Positions 57,459 through 64,000 of a DNA stretch of 64,000 nucleotides are shown here, piece by piece. The notes under the pieces were generated by a model. That model was not told the origin of the DNA, ran no database searches, and worked only from the letters and a program-made list of their open reading frames with translations. Each line of letters begins with the position of its first letter. Position 1 is the stretch's first letter. This DNA is from Paucibacter sp. KBW04 (GTDB lineage: Bacteria; Pseudomonadota; Gammaproteobacteria; Burkholderiales; Burkholderiaceae_C), in assembly GCF_003852425.1 (NCBI RefSeq), contig NZ_QAJN01000015.1, forward strand, positions 124,001 to 188,000, given 5' to 3'. Made by a program: the position numbers and the translations under genes.

Positions 57459-57968
57459 TTGAGCACCTCCACTCTGCTGAAATCATTGTTCGAGTACAAA
57501 GCCTGGGCCAATCGCGAGCTGTTCGCCGAACTGGAGACCAAGCTCGATGGCACACAGCATCCCGAGGCCTTTCGCCTCTGCCTGCGCTTGCTCAATCACA
57601 TTTATGTGGTCGACCAGATTTTTGCCGCCCATCTCAGCGGCAAACCCCATGGCTACGCGGCCACCAATACGCCCGAGACTCCCAGTTTGAGCGAACTACG
57701 CGAGGCCGTCGCCAGCTGCGATGCCTGGTATCTGAGTCATATCGCCAGCTTGTCGGAAACCCAGTTCGAAGAATCGCTGAGCTTTGCTTTCACCGATGGT
57801 GAGCGCGGCCGTATGAGCCGCGAAGAAATATTGGCCCACATCATCACCCACGGGGCTTATCACCGCGGCGCTGTCGGGCGTGTCATGGCTCAGCTCGACG
57901 TGGCGCCACCACGCGACATCTTGACGCGCTATCTGCACCAGGTGGAGCCGGAGCGCCGGGCCGCTTGA
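57459..57968 (+). CDS. DinB family protein (second)
   Basis: 169 residues. Starts at a TTG (57459) with AAAGGA upstream. Contains LLNHIYVVDQIFAAHL (His ~46) and AHIITHGAYHRGAVGRVMAQ (His pair ~130-138), the triad of the DinB/YfiT four-helix bundle. It is a diverged paralogue of the preceding gene rather than a recent duplicate: only the triad and fold pattern are shared. Function unknown. Confidence 0.85.
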   Translation: MSTSTLLKSLFEYKAWANRELFAELETKLDGTQHPEAFRLCLRLLNHIYVVDQIFAAHLSGKPHGYAATNTPETPSLSELREAVASCDAWYLSHIASLSETQFEESLSFAFTDGERGRMSREEILAHIITHGAYHRGAVGRVMAQLDVAPPRDILTRYLHQVEPERRAA

Positions 57969-58000
57969 TTTCTCTTGCGGGAATTTTTGCGATCGGCGAA

Positions 58001-58423
58001 TCAGCGCACGACCGCGACCGTCGCCTGCATCAAGGCGATCACCTTGTAAGCGGCCGATTCATCGCCGAAGGCGCGGACCTCGCCGGTGCAGACGGTGAGC
58101 GTCTTGCCCGCGTTTTGCACCCGGCCAATGGCCAGAAAGCGCTGGCCGATGGCGGGGCGAAGGAAGTTGATCTTGAACTCGGCCGTGACCACCTCACACG
58201 CCGCCGGTGCACGGGTGAGCGCGGCATAACCGCAGGCGCTGTCCACAATGCTGGTGATGGCCCCCGCATGCACAAAGCCTTGCTGCTGCGACAGCGTGCT
58301 GGCGAAGGGCATGGCGATCTGCACCTCACCCTCGGCCACCAAGGCCAGTTCGGCACCCAGGGTGCGCATCAGGCCTTGAGCGGCAAAACTGTTGGCGATG
58401 CGTTGCTGCAGGGTTTCGCTCAT
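58001..58423 (-). CDS. PaaI-type hotdog thioesterase
   Basis: 140 residues. Hotdog fold with GFVHAGAITSIVDSACGYAA as the central helix and the conserved Gly-Ala/Gly-x-x-Asp active-site area, followed by TAEFKINFLRPAIGQRFLAI. Hydrolyses acyl-CoA thioesters; substrate unknown. The ATG at 58423 is used. It lies 13 bases downstream of ureG on the same strand and probably shares the urease transcript, although no functional tie is known. Confidence 0.87.
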   Translation of the reverse strand: MSETLQQRIANSFAAQGLMRTLGAELALVAEGEVQIAMPFASTLSQQQGFVHAGAITSIVDSACGYAALTRAPAACEVVTAEFKINFLRPAIGQRFLAIGRVQNAGKTLTVCTGEVRAFGDESAAYKVIALMQATVAVVR

Positions 58424-58436
58424 GGGAGTCCTCGGC

Positions 58437-59084
58437 TCAGGTGGGCAACATGCCTTTGCGCTCAATAAAACTCACCACCTCGTCCAGGCCGGTGAGGGTT
58501 TTCAGATTCGTCATCACAAAGGGTTTGTCGGGCCCGCGCATGCGCAAGGTGTCGGCCCGCATCACGGCCAGATCGGCGCCCACATGGGGGGCCAGATCGG
58601 TTTTGTTGATAACGAACAAATCGCTCTTGGTGATGCCGGGGCCGCCCTTGCGCGGGATCTTCTCGCCGGCCGCCACGTCGATGACGTAAATCGTTAGATC
58701 GCTGAGCTCGGGGCTGAAGGTGGCGGCGAGGTTGTCGCCACCGGATTCGATGAAGACGACGTCGGCCTCGGGGAACTGCTCCAACATGCGGTCGATCGCT
58801 TCCAGATTGATGGAAGCGTCCTCGCGGATCGCCGTGTGCGGGCAGCCGCCCGTCTCCACACCCAGGATGCGTTCGGCCGGCAGGGCGCCGCTGACGGTCA
58901 AGAGGCGCTGGTCTTCCTTGGTGTAGATGTCATTGGTGATGGCCACCAGGTCCCAGCGCTCACGCATGGCCTTGCACAGCATCTCCAGCAAGGTGGTCTT
59001 GCCCGAGCCCACGGGCCCACCGATGCCCACGCGCAGCGGGGGCAGTTTCTTCGTTCGATTCGGAATGTGGTGCAGGGGCGTCAT
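58437..59084 (-). CDS. ureG: Urease accessory GTPase UreG
   Basis: 215 residues. P-loop [17 protein letters not shown], the nickel-binding CPH motif in [33 protein letters not shown] and the [13 protein letters not shown] guanine-specificity region. It supplies GTP-driven delivery of Ni2+ to urease in complex with UreF and UreD. Full length for the family. Its ATG overlaps the ureF stop (ATGA). Confidence 0.97.
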   Translation of the reverse strand: MTPLHHIPNRTKKLPPLRVGIGGPVGSGKTTLLEMLCKAMRERWDLVAITNDIYTKEDQRLLTVSGALPAERILGVETGGCPHTAIREDASINLEAIDRMLEQFPEADVVFIESGGDNLAATFSPELSDLTIYVIDVAAGEKIPRKGGPGITKSDLFVINKTDLAPHVGADLAVMRADTLRMRGPDKPFVMTNLKTLTGLDEVVSFIERKGMLPT

Positions 59085-59770
59085 GATCTGAACAGGCGGG
59101 AGTATTGAACTTCATGCCGGGCCGAGAGTATGGCCAGCATGGGCGAAAACGCTTGTCTTTGCGCGTCGGTGCAGGCTTGTGCCTGATCGACGGCGGCAGG
59201 GATCTCACGCGCCAGCCGCGCCAGAATGCGCTGGCCCGCGCTCTGGCCCAGGGGCACGGACTTGATGGCCGCCTGCACCATGTTCTCGGCCCAGCCGAAG
59301 GCGTAAGCCGTCAGGCCGTCTTGCACCGTGGCCCCACTGCTGGCCAGGGCCAAGGCCATGGCCATGGTGTAGCCGGGCGCACCTAGCTCCACACAGGTCT
59401 GGATCTGCGCCGGGCTGGCCGTGTAGTGGTTGCGCAGCCATTCCAGGAGCGAACGCCCCATCTGCTCGGACTGCTGGCGCAGCTCGGCGCTCTCGCGGGT
59501 TTGCGTCAGCCAGTCGTTGAGTTCGCGCAGCCGGGGCAGGTCGCCGCTCTGCCAGGCCGGCAATGCCTGCGCCAGCAAGGCCAGATCGCCGCGCGCCAGG
59601 CTCAAACGCAATTGCTCGGACAGCCAATCGGCGGCCGTCGCCTCGTCGATCACCAGGCCGTGTTCCACCGCTGCTTCCAGGCCCTCGGAATAAGAGAAGC
59701 CGCCGACGGGCAAGGCCGGCGAGGCCAGCCAGATCAGTTGCAGCAGGGTGGAGGCGCGGGGATCGGCCAT
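59081..59770 (-). CDS. ureF: Urease accessory protein UreF
   Basis: 229 residues, all helical. Family pattern [31 protein letters not shown] at the N-terminus and [17 protein letters not shown] plus [20 protein letters not shown] toward the C-terminus. It forms the UreF-UreD-UreG complex that gates GTP hydrolysis and Ni2+ insertion. The ATG at 59770 gives the conserved start seven bases after ureE. Confidence 0.95.
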   Translation of the reverse strand: MADPRASTLLQLIWLASPALPVGGFSYSEGLEAAVEHGLVIDEATAADWLSEQLRLSLARGDLALLAQALPAWQSGDLPRLRELNDWLTQTRESAELRQQSEQMGRSLLEWLRNHYTASPAQIQTCVELGAPGYTMAMALALASSGATVQDGLTAYAFGWAENMVQAAIKSVPLGQSAGQRILARLAREIPAAVDQAQACTDAQRQAFSPMLAILSARHEVQYSRLFRS

Positions 59771-59777
59771 TCGGGCA

Positions 59778-60464
59778 TCAGTCGTGCTTGTGATCGTGGC
59801 CGTGATTGCAGCCGGGGCCGTGCACATGGGGCGCTGGGGCGGCAGCGGCCTTGATGGGGATGCTCAAGGGCTTGGGTGCGGCAGCAGGCTTGTGCTGGTG
59901 AGCATGGTCATGTCCATGATCGTGTCCATGGTCGTGGCCGCAGCCCGGTCCATGCACATGCGGTTTCTTCGTTTCTGCCGCTGCGTGGCTGTGGCTGTGA
60001 CCAGCCGTCTCAGCGGCATAGGCGCCGCCCTCGGGATCAAAGCCCTCGTTCACCTCGACCACGGTGAGGTGCATGGCGCGCAGCATCTCGGCCAGCACAT
60101 GGTCGGGCTCGATCTTGAGGTGATCGGGCTTGAGTTCGATGGCCACATGGCGGTTGCCAAGATGGTAGGCGGCGCGAGTCAGGTCGAAGGCGGAGCCATG
60201 GCTGCTGCAGGGCGTGATTCGCAGCAAGGCCTGAGGCTTGGCCACAACCCGGATCAGCGAGCCGTCCTCGGCCACCAGCACATCGCCGCCGCGCACCAGG
60301 GTGCCACGCGGCAGGAAGACGCCCAGCTCGCGGCCTTCGCTGTCGAGGGCCTGGAAGCGGCTTTTCTGCCGCGTGTCCCAGTCCAGTTCGACAGAGGCGG
60401 CGCGCTTGAGCAGCACGGGGGCCAGGCCTTGCCCTTGGGCCAGCAGTTTGGAAACTTGGATCAT
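59778..60464 (-). CDS. ureE: Urease nickel chaperone UreE with His-rich tail
   Basis: 228 residues. The UreE N-terminal domain ([38 protein letters not shown]) and metal-binding domain ([14 protein letters not shown]) are followed by an unusually long C-terminal part (~75 residues) with repeated [20 protein letters not shown] and [14 protein letters not shown] segments. The His-rich tail stores or collects nickel. Both His/Cys-rich blocks share HVHGPGC, indicating an internal duplication. Start ATG 60464. Confidence 0.96.
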   Translation of the reverse strand: MIQVSKLLAQGQGLAPVLLKRAASVELDWDTRQKSRFQALDSEGRELGVFLPRGTLVRGGDVLVAEDGSLIRVVAKPQALLRITPCSSHGSAFDLTRAAYHLGNRHVAIELKPDHLKIEPDHVLAEMLRAMHLTVVEVNEGFDPEGGAYAAETAGHSHSHAAAETKKPHVHGPGCGHDHGHDHGHDHAHQHKPAAAPKPLSIPIKAAAAPAPHVHGPGCNHGHDHKHD

Positions 60465-60532
60465 GGTGTTTGTGAGCGTGTGCTTGACGCTGGTGTTCGG
60501 AACGAAGCCGAATTATCCGCGCCAGGACTTTT

Positions 60533-60997
60533 CTACAAAGCCATGCTCATAAAGCAGCTGTGGGGGTCCAGGCCATAACTGCCAAAAGGCCCACAGTCCT
60601 GGAAGCCATGGCTTCGATACAGCGTCTGGGCGGGGATGAATTCCGCATGGGTGCCGGTTTCCAGGCTGAGGCGCTGGAAACCCAGCTCGCGTGCCTGTGC
60701 CAGGGCGTGCACGAGCAAGGCTCGGCCTATGCCCTGCCCGCGAACTTCAGCGGAGCAGCGCATGGACTTGAGCTCGGCATGTTCGGCGTCCAAGCGTTTG
60801 AGCGCCACCGTGCCGACGATTTGCTCGCCTTGCCAGGCGGTCCAGAAATGGATAGCGGGATCGCGCAAGGCCTGCAGGTCCAGGGCATGGACGCTCTCGG
60901 GCGGCGAGGTGCGATGCATATCGTCGAGGTGTTGCTGCAGGAAGGCGGCGATGCGGGGGTCGGTGAGATGCTTGTCGAGGCGGATATCAAGTGCCAT
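60533..60997 (-). CDS. GNAT-family N-acetyltransferase
   Basis: 154 residues. Acetyl-CoA motif A is VRGQGIGRALLVHALAQARE, with LSLETGTHAEFIPAQTLYRSHGF as the B region. Substrate unknown. The ATG at 60997 is used. It sits inside the urease cluster between ureC and ureE on the same strand, an arrangement also known from other betaproteobacteria; it may be a passenger rather than a urease factor. Confidence 0.88.
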   Translation of the reverse strand: MALDIRLDKHLTDPRIAAFLQQHLDDMHRTSPPESVHALDLQALRDPAIHFWTAWQGEQIVGTVALKRLDAEHAELKSMRCSAEVRGQGIGRALLVHALAQARELGFQRLSLETGTHAEFIPAQTLYRSHGFQDCGPFGSYGLDPHSCFMSMAL

Positions 60998-61054
60998 GGG
61001 GGGTTCCTGTTTCTGAATTGAATGCATGTGTTCTCAAGGGTTCAGCCTTTGCCA

Positions 61055-61133
61055 AGGCCCAGCCGGGAGTTCGCCCCGGCGAGCGACCCACTTTTCTTGC
61101 TTCGCCAAGAAAAGTAAGCAAAAGAAGGTGACC
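61055..61133. repeat. Solo terminus of the palindromic repeat element (copy C)
   Basis: GGCCCAGCCGGGAGTTCGCC, then GCGACCC, then a ten-base hairpin (ACTTTTCTTG 61090-61099, loop CTTCGC, CAAGAAAAGT 61106-61115), then AAGCAAAAGAAGG. The order and sequence match the termini of copies A and B. It stops at the ureC stop codon (CTA at 61134), with no interior or second terminus. It lies between ureC and the GNAT gene and could affect downstream transcription. Confidence 0.85.
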
Positions 61134-62851
<1,718 letters not shown>

Positions 62852-62855
<4 letters not shown>

Positions 62856-63157
62856 AGCTTGCCCTGTACCAAAGCGCGAAAGCCGTAGACGATGCGATCA
62901 CCACCCAGCTCCACCAACTCCACCGTGCGCTGCTGGCCCGGCTCGAAGCGCACCGCCAGGCCTGACGCGATATTCAAGCGCATGCCGCGCGCGGCCTCCT
63001 GGTCAAAGCCCAGGGCCGCGTTGGTCTCGGCAAAGTGGTAATGCGAGCCGACCTGGATGGGCCGGTCACCCTGGTTCTGCACCACCAGCGTGAGCGTGCG
63101 ACGGCCGGGGTTGAGTTCGTGTTCGCCCTCGGGGGTGAAGAGTTCGCCAGGGATCAT
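62852..63157 (-). CDS. ureB: Urease beta subunit
   Basis: 101 residues: [39 protein letters not shown] (with HFAE following), [20 protein letters not shown]. Standard length. The ATG at 63157 gives the conserved MIPGE start and sits 8-9 bases after an AGGTG ribosome-binding site; the ATG two codons before is too near it. Structural subunit of urease. Confidence 0.97.
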
Positions 63158-63173
63158 GTTCATCTCACCTTGT

Positions 63174-63476
63174 TCAGACAATGGGTTGATGCACGGTGAC
63201 GAGCTTGGTGCCATCGGGGAAGGTGGCTTCGACCTGGATGTCGGCAATCATCTCGGCCACGCCTTCCATCACATCGGCACGGCTCAGCACATTGCGCCCC
63301 TCGCTCATCAGCTGGGCCACGGTCTTGCCGTCGCGCGCGCCTTCCATCACGGCCGCGCTGATGAAGGCCACGGCCTCCGGGTAGTTGAGCTTGAGCCCAC
63401 GCGCACGGCGGCGCTCGGCCAGCAAGGCGGCGGTAAAGATCAGGAGCTTGTCCTTCTCCCTGGGAGTCAGTTCCAT
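63174..63476 (-). CDS. ureA: Urease gamma subunit
   Basis: 100 residues starting [20 protein letters not shown], with [20 protein letters not shown] and the C-terminal [15 protein letters not shown], all family-invariant. First gene of the urease operon seen here. The usual Burkholderiales order would place ureD upstream; instead a divergent permease-domain gene begins 78 bases away. Confidence 0.98.
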   Translation of the reverse strand: MELTPREKDKLLIFTAALLAERRRARGLKLNYPEAVAFISAAVMEGARDGKTVAQLMSEGRNVLSRADVMEGVAEMIADIQVEATFPDGTKLVTVHQPIV

Positions 63477-63554
63477 GGCTTGGCCCAAAGTTGCTTGAAG
63501 CCAATGTAGCAAGCCCCGTGCCGCCCCAGGCATGAAATGTGCGTTGAAGCAGAG

Positions 63555-64000
63555 ATGGAAGCCCAGGCCCTCAATCCCGCCACTGCCGACGCGCCCCAGC
63601 ACGTCATCAAGATCCGGCGCGACTACAACGCCTGGGTGGCCAGCGAGACCTTGGAGGACTATGCCCTGCGCTTTGCCCCGCAGCGCTTTCGCCGCTGGTC
63701 GCTGGGGCGGGTGGCCAATACCGCGTTTGGGGCGGCATCTTTTTTGATTCTGGAGGCCGTCGGCGCCACGCTCTTGCTGCAATACGGCTGGGCCAATGCC
63801 TTTTGGGCGATTCTGGCCACCGGCGCCATCATCTTTGCGGCCGGGGTGCCGATCAGCGTCTATGCGGCTCGCTACGGGGTGGATATGGATTTGCTGAGCC
63901 GTGGTGCGGGCTTTGGATACATCGGCTCCACCCTCACCTCGCTGATCTACGCCAGCTTCACCTTCATCTTCTTCGCGCTGGAGGCCGCCGTGATGGCCTA
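63555..64000 (+). CDS. NCS1-type permease-domain protein, 5' part
   Basis: 148 residues are visible and the frame runs off the window. A polar N-terminus ([34 protein letters not shown]) leads to membrane helices ([60 protein letters not shown]) with [17 protein letters not shown] between them. This is the N-terminal layout of the NCS1 purine/pyrimidine/allantoin permease family, and in Burkholderiales very similar segments are fused to histidine kinases, so a sensor protein is as likely as a plain transporter. ATG 63537 is an alternative start. Divergent from ureA, which suggests a link to nitrogen supply. Confidence 0.75.
   Translation, partial: MEAQALNPATADAPQHVIKIRRDYNAWVASETLEDYALRFAPQRFRRWSLGRVANTAFGAASFLILEAVGATLLLQYGWANAFWAILATGAIIFAAGVPISVYAARYGVDMDLLSRGAGFGYIGSTLTSLIYASFTFIFFALEAAVMA

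Overview
The window is GC-rich chromosomal DNA with tightly packed genes, many of them overlapping by 1-4 bases, and strong third-position G/C bias that produces long antisense shadow reading frames. Gene content (MocR regulator, TIGR02999-type ECF sigma factor with a Ser/Thr kinase, several hybrid histidine kinases, TonB-dependent receptors, urease operon, YeiE/YeiH pair) and the style of the intergenic repeats suggest a free-living betaproteobacterium of the order Burkholderiales, near Roseateles/Pelomonas/Paucibacter. That placement is inferred from family recall, not from a search. I saw no rRNA, tRNA, CRISPR array, prophage or plasmid backbone.

Layout. 1-2.6 kb: end of an EamA permease, a MocR regulator and a divergent DUF2917 gene. 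2.6-6.2 kb: a minus-strand operon of a Tat-signal protein, a PqqD-like protein, an HPr-kinase-related protein and a nucleotidyltransferase (the HPr-rel-A type cassette), followed by a phosphatidylserine synthase-like gene. 6.4-17.5 kb: YpfJ-type metallopeptidase, DUF2807 repeat protein, PAS-GGDEF cyclase, hemolysin III, a periplasmic binding protein, a PafA-like phosphatase, a two-propeller sensor kinase and a degenerate GGDEF protein. 17.9-21.7 kb: ECF sigma factor, transmembrane Ser/Thr kinase and a small protein. 21.7-23.8 kb: tandem repeats, an IS200/RAYT-like transposase and a K+ channel. 23.9-27.9 kb: the metNIQ methionine transporter bracketed by two inverted copies of a ~0.6-kb palindromic repeat element.

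28-38.5 kb: RDD protein, a periplasmic molybdopterin-type domain protein, a multi-domain hybrid kinase, YeiE-like LysR and YeiH exporter, and a 7TM-DISM hybrid kinase. 38.6-49.9 kb: BamE-like lipoprotein, two TonB-dependent receptors, cupin, Crp-type regulator with an SDR/darcynin operon, a 2-oxoglutarate oxygenase, N-formylglutamate amidohydrolase and a Dcu transporter. 50.2-54.6 kb: response regulator plus hybrid kinase. 54.7-55.5 kb: a GDT1-type Mn exporter under a yybP-ykoY manganese riboswitch with a visible terminator. 55.6-58.4 kb: DUF3052, VOC, TfoX-C, two DinB proteins and a PaaI thioesterase. 58.4-63.5 kb: ureABC-GNAT-ureEFG without ureD, with one solo repeat terminus beside ureC. 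The window ends inside an NCS1-type permease-domain gene.

The main theme is signal sensing: four large membrane histidine kinases, one kinase-controlled sigma factor, one cyclase and one degenerate cyclase. The most promising under-described items are the HPr-rel-A modification operon with its candidate substrate, the inverted repeat elements framing metNIQ, the sigma/kinase/small-protein module, and the riboswitch-controlled Mn exporter.
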